Source of the DNA: Streptomyces sp. I6
GTDB lineage: Bacteria; Actinomycetota; Actinomycetes; Streptomycetales; Streptomycetaceae
DNA: 64,000 bases
Assembly: GCA_003725745.1 (NCBI GenBank)
Contig: RHDP01000001.1
Coordinates: forward strand, 6,489,501-6,553,500
Reading direction: 5' to 3'
The notes under the pieces are model-generated. The model saw only the letters and a list, made by a program, of their open reading frames with translations. It searched no databases and was not told where the DNA came from. The translations under genes and the position numbers were made by a program. This document shows positions 42,341 through 53,603 of the stretch, in pieces. Numbering within the stretch: position 1 is the first letter of the stretch; every line of letters starts with the position of its first letter.

Positions 42341-44209
42341 ATGACGGTTCTGCCTGATGACGGGCTCACGCTCGCCTCCGAGTTCCCCGACGCCACCCAT
42401 GAGCAGTGGCAGCGCCTCGTCGAGGGTGTGCTGCGCAAATCGGGCAAGGACGTGTCGGGTGCGGCGGCGGAAGAGGCGCTGGCGACAGCCCTGGACGACG
42501 GGCTCGTGGCGAGCCCCCTCTACACCGCGCGGGACACCGCGCCCGACGCCGGCTATCCCGGCTTCGCGCCGTTCCTGCGCGGCGGCCGGCCGGTCGGCGG
42601 CTGGGACGTGCGCCAGCGCCACGGGCGCCCGGAGGCGGACCGCACCAACGAGGCGGTCCTCGCGGACCTCGAGAACGGCGTCACCTCGCTCTGGCTCACC
42701 GTCGGGGACGCGGGCCTGCCGGTGACGGGCCTCGCCCGGGCCCTCGACGGCGTCTACCTCGACCTCGCCCCGGTCGTCCTCGACGCCGGCCCGGACACCG
42801 CGGCCGCCGCCGGCGAACTGCTGCGGCTCTACGAGGAGCGCGGCGTCCCACGCGAGGAGGCGCGGGGCAACCTGGGTGCGGACCCGCTGGGCGCGTCCGC
42901 CCGCACCGGGGAACCCGTGGACACCGAGGCGGCGGTGGACCTCGCCCGCCGCACCCGCGACCGGTACCCGGCGCTGCGCGCGCTGACCGTCGACGCGCTG
43001 CCCTACCACGAGGCCGGGGCCTCCGCCGGGCAGGAGCTGGGCGCGTCGATCGCGACCGGCGTCGCCTACCTCCGGGCCCTCACCGCCGCCGGACTGGCGA
43101 CCGGGGACGCCCTGCGGCAGCTGGAGTTCCGCTACGCCGCGACCGCCGACCAGTTCCTCACCATCGCCAAACTGCGCGCCGCCCGCCGGCTGTGGGCGCG
43201 CGTCGCGGAGGTGTCCGGTGCCGCCGGGGACGCGGGCGCAGCCCAGCGCCAGCACGCCGTGACCTCGCCGGTGATGATGACCCGTCGCGACCCGTACGTG
43301 AACATGCTGCGCACCACCATCGCCTGCCTCGGCGCGGGCGTCGGCGGCGCGGACGCCGTGACCGTCCTGCCCTTCGACCACGAACTGGGCCTGCCGGACG
43401 CCTTCGCCCGCCGCATCGCCCGCAACACCTCCTCCATCTTGCTGGAGGAGTCGCACCTCGGCCGGGTCGCCGACCCCGCGGGCGGCTCCTGGTACGTGGA
43501 GCGGCTCACCGGCGAACTCGCCCACGCGGCCTGGGCGTTCTTCCAGGAACTGGAGCGAGCCGGGGGCCAGGGCGAAGCCCTGCGCTCCGGCCTGGTCGGC
43601 GAGCGCATCGCCGCCACCTGGGCGGAGCGCAAGCGCGGGCTCGCCAGGCGCCGTGAACCCGTCACCGGAGTCAGCGAGTTCCCGTTCCTCGCCGAGAAGC
43701 CCGTCGAGCGGGAGCCCGCGCCCGGCGTTCCCCGCCCCGCCGTTCCCCGCCCCGGGGGCGGGCTGCCCCGGGTGCGCCGCGACGAGGACTTCGAGGCCCT
43801 GCGCGCCCGCTCCGACGCCCACCTGGCCGCGACCGGCGCCCGCCCCCGCGTCTTCCTCGCCGCGCTCGGCCCCGCCTCCGCGCACACCGCGCGGGTGGCG
43901 TTCGCCTCGAACCTGTTCCAGGCGGGCGGTGTCGAACCGGTCCACGACCCGGTGACGGTCGACGCCGCCACGGCCGCCGACGCCTTCGCCCGCAGCGGCG
44001 CCTCGGTCGCCTGCCTCTGCTCCGGCGACGCGCTGTACGAGGAGCAGGCCGAGGAGGTCGCCGAGGCCCTCAGGTCCGCCGGTGCCCGCCAGGTCTTCCT
44101 CGCCGGCCGGCCCGGCGAGTACGCCGGCGTCGATGCCTACGTCTTCACGGGCTGCGACGCCGTCGGCGTGCTGTCCTCCGTTCTCGACCGCATGGGAGTG
44201 GCCCCGTGA
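42341..44209 (+). CDS. mutA: Methylmalonyl-CoA mutase small (alpha/beta non-catalytic) subunit
   Basis: 622 residues, full length. It has the TIM-barrel of the mutase family ([60 protein letters not shown]) and a degenerate B12 domain ([20 protein letters not shown]) that lacks D-x-H-x-x-G, as expected for the partner subunit that does not bind cobalamin. Together with MutB it interconverts succinyl-CoA and methylmalonyl-CoA, which feeds propionyl-CoA catabolism and supplies polyketide extender units. The next gene overlaps by four bases (GTGA), so the pair is translationally coupled. Confidence 0.97.
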   Translation: MTVLPDDGLTLASEFPDATHEQWQRLVEGVLRKSGKDVSGAAAEEALATALDDGLVASPLYTARDTAPDAGYPGFAPFLRGGRPVGGWDVRQRHGRPEADRTNEAVLADLENGVTSLWLTVGDAGLPVTGLARALDGVYLDLAPVVLDAGPDTAAAAGELLRLYEERGVPREEARGNLGADPLGASARTGEPVDTEAAVDLARRTRDRYPALRALTVDALPYHEAGASAGQELGASIATGVAYLRALTAAGLATGDALRQLEFRYAATADQFLTIAKLRAARRLWARVAEVSGAAGDAGAAQRQHAVTSPVMMTRRDPYVNMLRTTIACLGAGVGGADAVTVLPFDHELGLPDAFARRIARNTSSILLEESHLGRVADPAGGSWYVERLTGELAHAAWAFFQELERAGGQGEALRSGLVGERIAATWAERKRGLARRREPVTGVSEFPFLAEKPVEREPAPGVPRPAVPRPGGGLPRVRRDEDFEALRARSDAHLAATGARPRVFLAALGPASAHTARVAFASNLFQAGGVEPVHDPVTVDAATAADAFARSGASVACLCSGDALYEEQAEEVAEALRSAGARQVFLAGRPGEYAGVDAYVFTGCDAVGVLSSVLDRMGVAP

Positions 44210-46428
44210 ATGGCTCCGTGACGCAGATCCCCGACTTCTCCGAGGTCGCCCTCGACCCGGGCACCCCGGCCTCCGGGGCCACCGAGGAGCAGTGGCGCGC
44301 CGCCGTCAAGGAGCACACCGGCAGCAGCGCCGACGACCTGGTCTGGGAGACACCGGAGGGCATCGGCGTCAAGCCGCTCTACACCGGACGCGACCTGGAG
44401 GGCCTGGACTTCCTCGGCACGTACCCGGGCGTGGCGCCGTATCTGCGCGGCCCGTACCCCACGATGTACGTCAACCAGCCGTGGACGATCCGCCAGTACG
44501 CCGGCTTCTCCACCGCCGAGGAGTCCAACGCCTTCTACCGGCGCAACCTCGCCGCCGGCCAGAAGGGCCTGTCGGTCGCCTTCGACCTGCCCACGCACCG
44601 CGGCTACGACAGCGACCACCCGCGCGTCACCGGCGACGTCGGCATGGCGGGCGTCGCCATCGACTCGATCTACGACATGCGGCAGCTCTTCGACGGCATC
44701 CCGCTGGACCGGATGACGGTGTCGATGACGATGAACGGCGCCGTGCTGCCCGTCCTCGCGCTCTACATCGTCGCGGCGGAGGAGCAGGGCGTACCGCCCG
44801 AGAAGCTGGCGGGGACCATCCAGAACGACATCCTCAAGGAGTTCATGGTCCGCAACACCTACATCTACCCGCCGCGTCCCTCGATGCGGATCATCTCCGA
44901 CATCTTCGCGTACACCTCGCAGCGGATGCCCCGGTACAACTCCATCTCCATCTCCGGCTACCACATCCAGGAGGCCGGCGCGACGGCCGACCTGGAGCTG
45001 GCGTACACCCTCGCCGACGGTGTGGAGTACCTGCGCGCCGGGCGGGACGCGGGTCTGGACGTGGACGCCTTCGCGCCGCGCCTGTCCTTCTTCTGGGCGA
45101 TCGGCATGAACTTCTTCATGGAGGTCGCCAAACTGCGCGCGGCGCGGCTGCTGTGGGCCAAACTGGTCAGGCAGTTCGAGCCGAAGAACGCCAAGTCGCT
45201 GTCGCTGCGCACCCATTCGCAGACCTCAGGCTGGTCCCTCACCGCGCAGGACGTCTTCAACAACGTCACCCGCACCTGCGTGGAGGCCATGGCGGCGACC
45301 CAGGGCCACACGCAGTCCCTGCACACCAACGCCCTCGACGAGGCCCTGGCGCTGCCCACCGACTTCTCCGCCCGCATCGCCCGCAACACCCAGCTGGTGC
45401 TCCAGCAGGAGTCCGGCACCTGCCGGGTGATCGATCCCTGGGGCGGCAGCGCGTACGTCGAGAAGCTCACCCACGACCTGGCACGCCGTGCCTGGCAGCA
45501 CATCCGGGAGGTCGAGGCGGCCGGCGGCATGGCGCAGGCCATCGACGCGGGGATCCCCAAGCTGCGGGTGGAGGAGGCGGCGGCGCGCACCCAGGCCCGG
45601 ATCGACTCCGGGCGGCAGCCGGTCATCGGCGTCAACAAGTACCGCGTCGGGAGCGACGAGGCGATCGACGTCCTCAAGGTCGACAACTCCTCCGTGCGCG
45701 CCCGGCAGATCGCCAAGCTGCGCCGGCTGCGCGAGGAGCGCGACGAGACCGCCTGCCGGGACGCGCTGCGCGCGCTCACCGAGGCCGCCGGGCGGGACTC
45801 CGGTGCCGGACTCGAGAGCAACCTGCTGGCGCTCGCGGTGAACGCGGCCCGGGCGAAGGCCACCGTCGGGGAGATCTCGGACGCCCTGGAGAAGGTGTAC
45901 GGACGGCACGCGGGCCAGATCCGTACCATCTCCGGCGTGTACCGCAACGAGGCAGGGGAGTCGCCGTCCGTGGAACGGACCAGGAGCCTGGTCGACCGCT
46001 TCGAGGAGGCGGAAGGCCGCCGTCCGCGCATCCTGGTCGCCAAGATGGGCCAGGACGGTCACGACCGCGGCCAGAAGGTGATCGCCTCCGCGTTCGCCGA
46101 CCTGGGCTTCGACGTGGACGTCGGCCCGCTGTTCCAGACCCCGGCCGAGGTGGCCCGGCAGGCGGTGGAGGCGGACGTGCACGTCGTGGGCGTCTCCTCG
46201 CTCGCGGCGGGCCATCTCACCCTCGTCCCCGCGCTGCGCGAGCAACTGGCGGAGGAGGGCCGCGACGACATCATGATCGTCGTGGGCGGGGTGATCCCGC
46301 CGCAGGACGTGCCGACCCTGCTGGAGATGGGGGCGACGGCGGTCTTCCCGCCCGGCACGGTCATCCCCGACGCCGCCCACGACCTGGTCGAGCGCCTGGC
46401 CGCGGCGCTGGGCCACGACGGGCTGTAG
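44206..46428 (+). CDS. mutB: Methylmalonyl-CoA mutase large catalytic subunit
   Basis: 740 residues. The substrate barrel is clear ([60 protein letters not shown]) and the C-terminal B12 domain holds the axial-ligand motif [29 protein letters not shown] and [10 protein letters not shown]. This subunit binds adenosylcobalamin and carries out the radical carbon-skeleton rearrangement. It starts at GTG 44206, overlapping mutA. The frame is clean over 2.2 kb, in contrast to many neighbours. No epimerase gene lies in the window. Confidence 0.98.
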   Translation: MNGSVTQIPDFSEVALDPGTPASGATEEQWRAAVKEHTGSSADDLVWETPEGIGVKPLYTGRDLEGLDFLGTYPGVAPYLRGPYPTMYVNQPWTIRQYAGFSTAEESNAFYRRNLAAGQKGLSVAFDLPTHRGYDSDHPRVTGDVGMAGVAIDSIYDMRQLFDGIPLDRMTVSMTMNGAVLPVLALYIVAAEEQGVPPEKLAGTIQNDILKEFMVRNTYIYPPRPSMRIISDIFAYTSQRMPRYNSISISGYHIQEAGATADLELAYTLADGVEYLRAGRDAGLDVDAFAPRLSFFWAIGMNFFMEVAKLRAARLLWAKLVRQFEPKNAKSLSLRTHSQTSGWSLTAQDVFNNVTRTCVEAMAATQGHTQSLHTNALDEALALPTDFSARIARNTQLVLQQESGTCRVIDPWGGSAYVEKLTHDLARRAWQHIREVEAAGGMAQAIDAGIPKLRVEEAAARTQARIDSGRQPVIGVNKYRVGSDEAIDVLKVDNSSVRARQIAKLRRLREERDETACRDALRALTEAAGRDSGAGLESNLLALAVNAARAKATVGEISDALEKVYGRHAGQIRTISGVYRNEAGESPSVERTRSLVDRFEEAEGRRPRILVAKMGQDGHDRGQKVIASAFADLGFDVDVGPLFQTPAEVARQAVEADVHVVGVSSLAAGHLTLVPALREQLAEEGRDDIMIVVGGVIPPQDVPTLLEMGATAVFPPGTVIPDAAHDLVERLAAALGHDGL

Positions 46429-46434
46429 CCGCGG

Positions 46435-47463
46435 ATGGCCAGGGAAATCGACGTCGACGCGTACGCCAAGGGTGTGCTCGACGGGAAGCGGGCGGCGGTC
46501 GCCCGCGCCATCACGCTCGTCGAGTCCACCCGGCCCGACCACCGCGCCGCGGCCCAGCGGCTGCTGACCGAACTGCTGCCGCACAGCGGCGGCGCACGGC
46601 GGATCGGGGTCAGCGGAGTGCCGGGGGTGGGCAAGTCCACCTTCATCGACGCCTTCGGCACGATGCTGACCGGGCTGGGGCACCGGGTGGCGGTGCTGGC
46701 CGTCGACCCGTCGTCCACCCGCACCGGCGGCTCCATCCTCGGCGACAAGACGAGGATGGAGCGGCTGTCCGCCGACCCCGCGGCCTTCGTCCGGCCGTCG
46801 CCCTCGTCCGGCACCCTGGGCGGGGTGGCCAAGGCGACCCGCGAGTCCATGGTGGTGATGGAGGCGGCCGGGTACGACGTGGTCCTGGTGGAGACCGTCG
46901 GCGTCGGCCAGTCCGAGACGGCCGTCGCCGGGATGGTCGACTCCTTCCTGCTGCTCACCCTGGCGCGCACCGGCGACCAGCTCCAGGGCATCAAGAAAGG
47001 CGTCCTGGAACTGGCGGACGTCCTCGCGGTCAACAAGGCCGACGGCCCGCACGAGCGCGACGCCCGCGCCGCGGCGCGGGAACTGGCGGGCGCCTTGCGG
47101 CTGATGCGTCCCCACGGTCTCAGCTCCGCTGGACCTGGGGACACCCCGTCGGCCGAGGTCGCCTGGACCCCGCCGGTGCTGAGCTGCAGCGCCCGGGAGT
47201 CCAGCGGGCTCGACACCGTCTGGGACCGGCTGGAGCAGCACCGTGCCCTGCTCGACGCGGACGGCCGCCTCGTCGCCAAGCGCCGTGAGCAGCAGGTCGA
47301 CTGGGCCTGGGCGATGGTGCGGGACGAACTCCTCGGCCGCCTCCGCTCCCATCCGGGCGTCCGGGCCCTCGGCCCCGCCCTCGAACAGCAGGTGCGCGAC
47401 GGCGAACTGACCGCGACCCTCGCGGCGGAACGCATCCTGGAGGCGTTCGCCGGAGAGGGGTGA
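46435..47463 (+). CDS. meaB: Methylmalonyl-CoA mutase-associated GTPase MeaB
   Basis: 342 residues, a G3E-type P-loop GTPase: Walker [39 protein letters not shown] (switch region with the SIMIBI base), [20 protein letters not shown] and NKADGP for guanine recognition, plus the C-terminal helical dimer arm. MeaB loads adenosylcobalamin onto, and protects, the mutase. It starts six bases after mutB ends, completing a three-gene operon. Confidence 0.97.
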   Translation: MAREIDVDAYAKGVLDGKRAAVARAITLVESTRPDHRAAAQRLLTELLPHSGGARRIGVSGVPGVGKSTFIDAFGTMLTGLGHRVAVLAVDPSSTRTGGSILGDKTRMERLSADPAAFVRPSPSSGTLGGVAKATRESMVVMEAAGYDVVLVETVGVGQSETAVAGMVDSFLLLTLARTGDQLQGIKKGVLELADVLAVNKADGPHERDARAAARELAGALRLMRPHGLSSAGPGDTPSAEVAWTPPVLSCSARESSGLDTVWDRLEQHRALLDADGRLVAKRREQQVDWAWAMVRDELLGRLRSHPGVRALGPALEQQVRDGELTATLAAERILEAFAGEG

Positions 47464-48001
47464 ACGGGGCCGGCGCCGGAGCGCCGGCGCGGGGACGACC
47501 GGTACACGCGGGCCCGGGCCTGCGGTGCGCGAGGTGCGTGGGGTGACCGGTGCGTGCGAGGCCTGCGGTGCGACCGGAGTGTGTGGGGTGTGTGGTGCGT
47601 GCGGTGCGACCGCAGTGTGTGGGGCCTGCGGTGCGTGCGTGCGACCGTCTGGCGTCCGACGATCGGTGCGCGCGGGATGACCGGCGCGTGCAGGGTGCGT
47701 GGGGTGACCGGTGCGTGCGAGGCCTGCGGTGCGACCGGAGTGTGTGGGGTGTGTGGTGCGTGCGGTGCGACCGCAGTGTGTGAGGCGCGTGGTGCGTGCG
47801 TGCGACCGTCTGGCGTCCGACGATCGGTGCGCGCGGGATGACCGGCGCGTGCAGGGTGCGTGGGGTGACCGGTGCGTGCGAGGCCTGCGGTGCGTGCAGC
47901 GTGCGCGGGTGACCGGTGTGCGCGAGGACTGCGGTGTCTCCGTGGATGCCCGCCGCGGGTCCGGTCGCGAGCGCGCCCCGTCCCTGAGCGGGCGAACTCC
48001 G
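47464..48001. other. Convergent region filled by a long tandem repeat
   Basis: Between meaB and the lipid-kinase-like gene. Nearly all of it is TG/GC-rich words built on GTGCG; the ordered part is the 161-base repeat listed next. No coding evidence: the period is not a multiple of three. Confidence 0.7.
47533..47894. repeat. 161-base tandem repeat, 2.25 copies
   Basis: Copy 1 is 47533-47693, copy 2 is 47694-47854 and a partial copy runs 47855-47894. Each starts GGTGCGTGGGGTGACCGGTG. Copies 1 and 2 differ only in a short block (GGGGCCTGCGG versus GAGGCGCGTGG). Confidence 0.9.
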
Positions 48002-49312
48002 TCAGCGCGCCAGCGCGAGCATCACCAGCCGGCGCCACTTCAGCCGGGGCCGGGCGTGCGGAACTCCGGGCCGGTGGCGGGGGACGCGGACCCGCAGGGC
48101 GCCGGGCCTGACGGTGCAGCGGACCGGGACCGGCATCGTCACGGCCTCTCCGTCCACGCCGACCCGTACCTCCGGTGCGTCGGCGTCGACGACGACCTCA
48201 CGGGCGGTGAGCGCGGTGAACCCGGGCGAGCGTTCGCCCCTCAGCAGTCCGGCGGCCTGGGCGGCGCTGTCCACGGTGACGCCGAGGACGCCCAGGACGC
48301 CGCGGTCGAGGCGGTCCCGGCGGGCGACCGAGGCCCGGTCCCCGGTGCGGTAGGGGTTGTTGCTCACCAGGACCGCCTGCGGGGAGGACAGCGTCGTCCC
48401 CGCCGCCCGCACCGTGAGCCGCGGTCCCACGCGGTGCGTCAGCACGTCGGGGAACAGGTCCAGGGTGGTGCCGACCTTGTCGTCGCGGTACGCGTCGCTC
48501 TGCACGACCAGCGCATAGGCCCCGAAGGACGCGTTGTTGACGAAGACCCGGTCTCCGACGGTACCGAGGTCGACGGTGAGTTCGACCCCGTCGGTCAGGG
48601 CGTCCAGTGCCTTCGACGGGTCGTCGCGATCGAGTCCCAGATCCAGCGCGAAGTGGTTCCGCGTGCCCGCGGGTACCACCATGAACGGCACGCCCAGCTC
48701 CGCCGCGACCCCGGCCACCAGGGCCTGCGTACCGTCACCGCCCGCCACCCCCAGCAGGTCGGCGCCGCCCGCGACGGCTTCCCGTGCCACCTGCGCGACA
48801 TCGCTCGGGTGGTCCGGGTCCAGCAGGAACACCTCGGCGCCCGCACGCTCGGCCCTCTCCCTCAGCCCAAAACCCGCCACCTTCCCGCCGCCCGAGCGCG
48901 GGTTCATGATCAGGAACGGCCGCGCGGGACGCCGTGCCGCCACCCCGGGCCGGGCCTTGTGCCGGGCGTCCAAGGCGAGCGCCTCCCACCCGGCCGAGGC
49001 GGCCACCGCCCCGAGGACGAGGCACAGCACCATGACCCACAGCACCCCCGAACGGACCTGCAGCCAGATGACGGTCAGCGGAGCGGCCAGCGCCAGCAGA
49101 ACCGCCAGCACCCGTACGGCTCCCCGCCTGGTCAGCGCCCACCACAGAGCGGCCGCTGTCACCGCCGTCCCGGCGAGTACCAGCAGCACCATCGCGATAC
49201 CGCCGAGCCCGGAGGCCACCAGCAGCACCACGACAGCGGCCGCCGCGAGGACCGCCAGCCGCGCGCTCCACCGCTGGGCCCGGACCGCCCGCGTCCTGCC
49301 GTCGTCGTCCAT
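48002..49312 (-). CDS. Membrane-linked diacylglycerol/lipid kinase-like protein
   Basis: ATG at 49312 with GGAGG four bases upstream gives 436 residues. The first ~115 contain about four hydrophobic helices (LAVLAAAAVVVLLVASGLGG and so on). A DAGK catalytic domain follows: FLIMNPRSGGGKVAGFGLRE (nucleotide-binding), LLGVAGGDGTQALVAGVAAE (GGDGT motif), VVPAGTRNHFALDLGLDRDD and VFVNNASFGAYALVVQSDAY, then the beta-sandwich half. Such proteins phosphorylate diacylglycerol or related lipids. It is convergent with the meaB operon and divergent from the LuxR-type gene. Confidence 0.88.
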   Translation of the reverse strand: MDDDGRTRAVRAQRWSARLAVLAAAAVVVLLVASGLGGIAMVLLVLAGTAVTAAALWWALTRRGAVRVLAVLLALAAPLTVIWLQVRSGVLWVMVLCLVLGAVAASAGWEALALDARHKARPGVAARRPARPFLIMNPRSGGGKVAGFGLRERAERAGAEVFLLDPDHPSDVAQVAREAVAGGADLLGVAGGDGTQALVAGVAAELGVPFMVVPAGTRNHFALDLGLDRDDPSKALDALTDGVELTVDLGTVGDRVFVNNASFGAYALVVQSDAYRDDKVGTTLDLFPDVLTHRVGPRLTVRAAGTTLSSPQAVLVSNNPYRTGDRASVARRDRLDRGVLGVLGVTVDSAAQAAGLLRGERSPGFTALTAREVVVDADAPEVRVGVDGEAVTMPVPVRCTVRPGALRVRVPRHRPGVPHARPRLKWRRLVMLALAR

Positions 49313-49809
49313 GGCACCTCCGGCCAGTGTCCCTTCTCGGCCCACCGGGTCCCTCCTCGTCCCCCGGTCGCTCCTCGTCCGTCGAGGTTCTCTCGTCGTG
49401 ACGGTTTACTCAGGATTGCCGCCCGTTCCCTTGTGATTCGCCAGGTTTTCTCCGGTTATCCTCCGGTTCTCTCCGGTTTCCTTCGGTTTCCTCCGGGTCC
49501 TCAGTCCTCCACGGTCCCAGTCCTCCCCGGTCCCCCGGTCCCTCTGGGCCCGTCGGGGGAGGTGCCTTCTCATGCTCTCCTACCGTCATTGCACAACCGC
49601 ACGGAGGGCGCCGCCTCTCCTGCCGTGCCTGCTCCGTGCCTGCTCCGTGTCTGGGTCGTGCCTGCGCCGCTCCTTCCGCCGCGCGGGGGCGCCCGCCGGG
49701 GCCCGGGTCCGAGGCCGTGTGCCGAGGTCGTGCGCCGCGGCCGTTGGCGATCATGAAAGGGCGCTGGGATCATGAAGGCCGACGAACGGACGGCACGGCG
49801 GTGGAACCC
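49313..49809. other. Divergent intergenic region
   Basis: About 500 bases with repeated TCCTCCGG/TTCTCCGG words (49440-49540) and TGCTCCGTGCCTGCTCCGTG near 49629. Two ATGs at 49752 and 49772 lie near AAAGG/GATC but lead into other frames or an implausible N-terminus. Confidence 0.5.
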
Positions 49810-52565
49810 ATGGCCGAGGACGCCCAGCTGCACCCCAGTGGCGACCCGCTGCTGGCCGCGAAGTTCGCGGTACCCGCCGTACCGCCTGCCTTCGTGGCCC
49901 GGCAGCGCCTTCTGGACCGGCTCACCGAGGGGGCCCGGGGCCCCCTCACGGTGATCACGGGGCCCGCTGGCGCGGGCAAGACCACCCTCGCCGCCTCCTG
50001 GCGTGCGGCGGACCTGGCACCCGGTCCGGTGGTCTGGCTCACGGTGGAGAGCGACGACAACGCGCCGGGCGTGTTCTGGGCCTATGTGCTCGGCGCCTTC
50101 CGCTACCACCGGGTGCCCCTCCCCGACGGGGTCGGCAGCCCGTCGAGCGCCGACAACGTCGACCACTCGCTGATCGTGCGGCTGGCCGGTGCCCTCGCAC
50201 AGCTGCCCGAGCCGGTGGTACTGGTCCTCGACGGGCTGGAACACGCCGGCGTCCACGGCGTCGCCGCCGAACTTGACTTCGTCCTCGCCCACGCCGGGCC
50301 GTCCCTGCGGCTGGTCCTCCTCGGGCGGGTCGACCCCGCGCTGCCCCTGCACCGCTACCGGGCCGAAGCGCGGGTCTGCGAGATCCGCAGGTCCGAACTG
50401 GCTTTCACGCCGCGCGAGACGGCGCGGCTGCTGCGCTGCCACGGGCTCGCGCCCTCCCAGGAGAGCGTCGGCGTCCTCACCGAACGCACCCAGGGCTGGG
50501 CCGCCGGGCTCCGGCTGTGCGCCCTCGCGATGCAGCGGGCCGAGGACGCCGAGCACTTCGCCCAGTCCTTCGCCGCCTCGCAGAACGCCGTCTCCGACTA
50601 CCTGACGGCCGAGGTGCTGGCGGCCCAGCCGCCGGCGACACAGGACCTGCTCGTCCGCACCAGCATCCTCACCCACGTCCACCCGGGGCTCGCCGACGCC
50701 CTCACCGGACGGGACGACGGCGAGCGCATCCTCGCCAGGCTCGTCCGCGACAACGCCTTCGTCGAGCCGATCGGCGACACCTCCTGGTACCGCTGCCACC
50801 CGCTGTTCGCCGAGGTGCTCCGCGCGCATCTGCGCAGCCGGGGCCCGGCGCTCGCCGCGCCGCTGCACCGCGAGGCGGCGCGCTGGCTCGACGCGCACGA
50901 CAGGCTGACCGACGCGATCGAGCACGCGGCCGCGGCGGATGACTGGCCGTACGCCGCCGGTCTTCTCGTCGACCGGCTCGCCGCGGGACTCCTCCTCACC
51001 GGTCCGGAGAGCCATCGCCTCGAACGACTGTTCAGCTCGATGCCGGACGGCCTGCCCGGCACCGCGCCCGCCCTCGCCGCGGCCGCCTGCGCCCTGGCCC
51101 GCGGGGACGCCGCCGCCGGCCGCAAGCACCTCGCGGGCGCCCGTCCGAGCGGCGGCGCCGCACCCGAGATCCTGCTCACCCGGGCGCTGCTGGGCCTCCT
51201 CACCGGCGCGGACACCGGGACCGGCACCACCGCCCCCGGAAGACCGCGCCCGCGGAGGACGGCGACGGCGGGGAGCAGGTCGCGGAGGGCTGGGACCCGG
51301 AGTGCGGGACACCCGATCCGGACCGCGAGGTACGGACGCTCATGGGCCGGGTGGACCGAGCGCTGCTCGCCCGGCACCCCGAGATCGAGGCGCTCCGGCG
51401 ATACGGCCGGGGCCGCGCCCTCCTCGCCGCGGGACACGGGTCCGAGGCACGGGAGGCGTTCGCCGCCACCCTCGCCGCGGCGACGGACGATCAGACCTGG
51501 ACGGTCCGCTACCACTGCCTGGGCGCGCTGGCCCTGGCCGAGGCCGCCGGCGGACTGCTGCGGGAAGCCGAAGCACATGCCCGGGACGGGCTGACGGCCG
51601 CCGAGGAGCACGGCATCCCCCTCGACCGCCGCACGGCACGCTGCCACCTCGCGCTCGCCACGGTCGCCGCCGACCGCGGCGACCTCGCGGGCGCCGCCCG
51701 GTACCTCGACGCCGCCCGCGCCCACGCGCCGGCCCACGACGTACCGGCAGCGGCCGAGGCCGCGGTGCTCCGCTCCCGTATCGAGCTCGCCCGCGGACGT
51801 GCCACGGCGGCCCTGTCGGCGCTCGACGACGTACCCGTCTCGGCCGACGGTCCGGCCCGCGCCGGGGGAGAGGCGGCCGCGCGTATCGCGGTGGCCCGCT
51901 GCTCGGTCCATCTGGCGCGCGGCGATGCGGCAGCCGCGCTCGCCGCACTCGGCGAGGCGCCCGTGGGCGGTCCCGCCCTCACCGTCGCCGCTGCCGCCGC
52001 CCGTCTCGCCGCCGGGGACGGCGGACAGGCGGGCCGGCTGCTCGCCGGGCTCCCCGACGGTGAGCGCGTCCCTCCAGCCGTCCGGGTCCGCGCGCAGCTC
52101 CTCGAGGCGCAGTCGGCGGCGGCCGGAGGGGACACCGCGGGGGCGGTGCCGCTCGTCACCGCCGCCGTGCGCACCGCGCGGCCGCACGGACTGCGCGCCC
52201 CGTTCACCGAGGCCGGCCCGTGGCTGCGGCACCTGCTCGCCCGCACGCCCGGACTCGCCGACGCCGGGGCCTGGCTGACGGGACGGTCCGCGGACACGGG
52301 GAAGCGGCCCGGTCGAGGTGCCGGAACCCGCCCCGTCCCGGGCGACCCGGCGCACGGGGTCCCCCTGCTCGTCGAGCAGCTCAGCCCGCGCGAGCGCGAC
52401 GTCCTGCGGTGCGCCGCACAGACGATGTCGACGGACGAGATCGCCGCCGAGCTGTTCCTGTCCGTCAACACCGTCAAGACGCACCTGAAGAGCGTCTACC
52501 GCAAGCTGGCGGTCTCCCGCCGCAGCGAGGCGGTACGCCGCGCCCGGGACATCGGCCTTCTCTGA
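49810..52565 (+). CDS. LAL-type LuxR-family transcriptional regulator (frame break near 51240)
   Basis: About 918 residues after restoring one base near 51233-51245. The N-terminal STAND ATPase has Walker A GPAGAGKTTLAASWRAADLA and Walker B VVLVLDGLEHAGVHG, then RLVLLGRVDP and FTPRETARLLRCHG in the sensor region. The middle is TPR-like helical repeats (RALLAAGHGSEAREAFAATL, RTARCHLALATVAADRGDLA). The C-terminal GerE/LuxR HTH is intact: LSPRERDVLRCAAQTMSTDE, IAAELFLSVNTVKTHLKSVY. These MalT-like regulators sense an inducer through the repeats and activate transcription when ATP-bound. The target is unknown. The start may be ATG 49810 or GTG 49801; neither has a strong ribosome site. Confidence 0.87.
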
Positions 52566-52889
52566 TCGGGGTTCGACCTCGCTCGGCCGGGTGGTCCCGG
52601 ACCGGCCCGGCGCATCCACGCCGCTGCCGTCGCCGTGCTGCCCGGCGCATTCCCGTTCCCGGGACGGGGCCGGGCCCGTCCCGGGACGGTCGCGGTGCGC
52701 GTGCCGGGACGGTCGCGGTGCGCGTGCCGGGACGGTCGCGGTGCGCGTGCCGGGACGGTCGCGGTGCGCGTGCCGGAAGGGATCGGCGCCGCACGCCGAG
52801 CGCCGGGTCACCTCGTCCGGGTGATGCGGGGCCGCCGCCCGCGACGCCACCATGCAGCAAGAGCCCTCAGCGCACGGGGAAGTGCTCGC
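52566..52889. other. Intergenic region with exact 23-base repeats
   Basis: 324 bases between the LuxR-type gene and a small gene; most of the centre is the repeat array listed next. No gene seen. Confidence 0.6.
52683..52774. repeat. Four perfect 23-base tandem units
   Basis: Units start at 52683, 52706, 52729 and 52752, each beginning GGGACGGTCGCGGTGCGCG. The copies are identical; the period is not a multiple of three. Confidence 0.95.
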
Positions 52890-53087
52890 ATGCGATACGA
52901 GTTCCGCGTCTCCGGTCATCTGTCACCGGCCGTCGCCGGTGCCTTTCCCGAACTCGACGAAGTGACGGTGCCGGAGGAGACCGTCCTGTACGGGCCCGTC
53001 ACCGACGAGGCACATCTGTACGGGCTGCTCGTACGCTTCCAGGACCTCGGCCTCCGCGTGGTGGAGCTGCGCCGGCTGCCCGACTGA
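52890..53087 (+). CDS. Small 65-residue protein, unknown function
   Basis: ATG 52890 is preceded by GGGGAAG. The product MRYEFRVSGHLSPAVAGAFP runs through EETVLYGPVTDEAHLYGLLV and RFQDLGLRVVELRRLPD: a compact alpha/beta mini-domain with a predicted beta-strand, an acidic loop, a helix (EAHLYGLLVRFQDLG) and a final strand. The same layout (xYEFRVxGHxS... Y/FGPVxDEAHLxGLLxRFxxLGLxVxExRxLP) is remembered from uncharacterised streptomycete proteins. Composition is protein-like, unlike the flanking DNA. No function assigned. Confidence 0.7.
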   Translation: MRYEFRVSGHLSPAVAGAFPELDEVTVPEETVLYGPVTDEAHLYGLLVRFQDLGLRVVELRRLPD

Positions 53088-53603
53088 GCCAGCGGCACCG
53101 CGGCACCGCGGCACCGCCGCACCGCGGCGCCGCACGGCCTCGGGGCCCGCCGATGAGCCGGAGCCCGCGCCCCGCAGGACGGCGAAGCCGGTACCCGCCG
53201 CACGGACGGCGAGCGGCTGCTGCCGTGGGACGAGCCGCACGAGCACGTGGGGCTCGCTCCGGGACCGGGCCGGGCCGTGCGGCGGGTACCGGCGGCCGGC
53301 CGTGCGAGGGCCGCCACCCGGCCGGGCAAGGACCGCGCCGGGAGCGCCGGCCGCTCTCCTCGCCGCTCACCCCCTCGGCGGCGTACGTACCAGCCGGGGT
53401 GCGCGGGCCTGCCGCGACGTGGAGTGGACAGCGGGGTCCGCGCCCGGATACGGCGGGCCGGCACGGGGATGGTCCCGGCCGCCCCGGGCTGCCCCGGCCG
53501 CCCGTTGATTCACCCGTGCGGGGTGAGGGAACCGCCCGCCCGCCGTCCCACACTGACGGCGAGCGGACATCCGAGGTCCGACGGGAACGGCAGGAGGACG
53601 GAG
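53088..53603. other. Intergenic region
   Basis: About 515 bases. It begins with CGGCACCGC-like 9-base repeats (53095-53135) that may form a terminator; the rest shows no credible gene. Confidence 0.55.

Noticed and set aside
42341-47463. Methylmalonyl-CoA operon as a novel system
   Set aside because: All three genes are standard, full length and in the common order; nothing unusual beyond the leaderless start.
47550-47990. Open frames through the 161-base repeat
   Set aside because: The period is not divisible by three and products are Cys/Arg/Val or His/Pro/Thr low-complexity in every phase.
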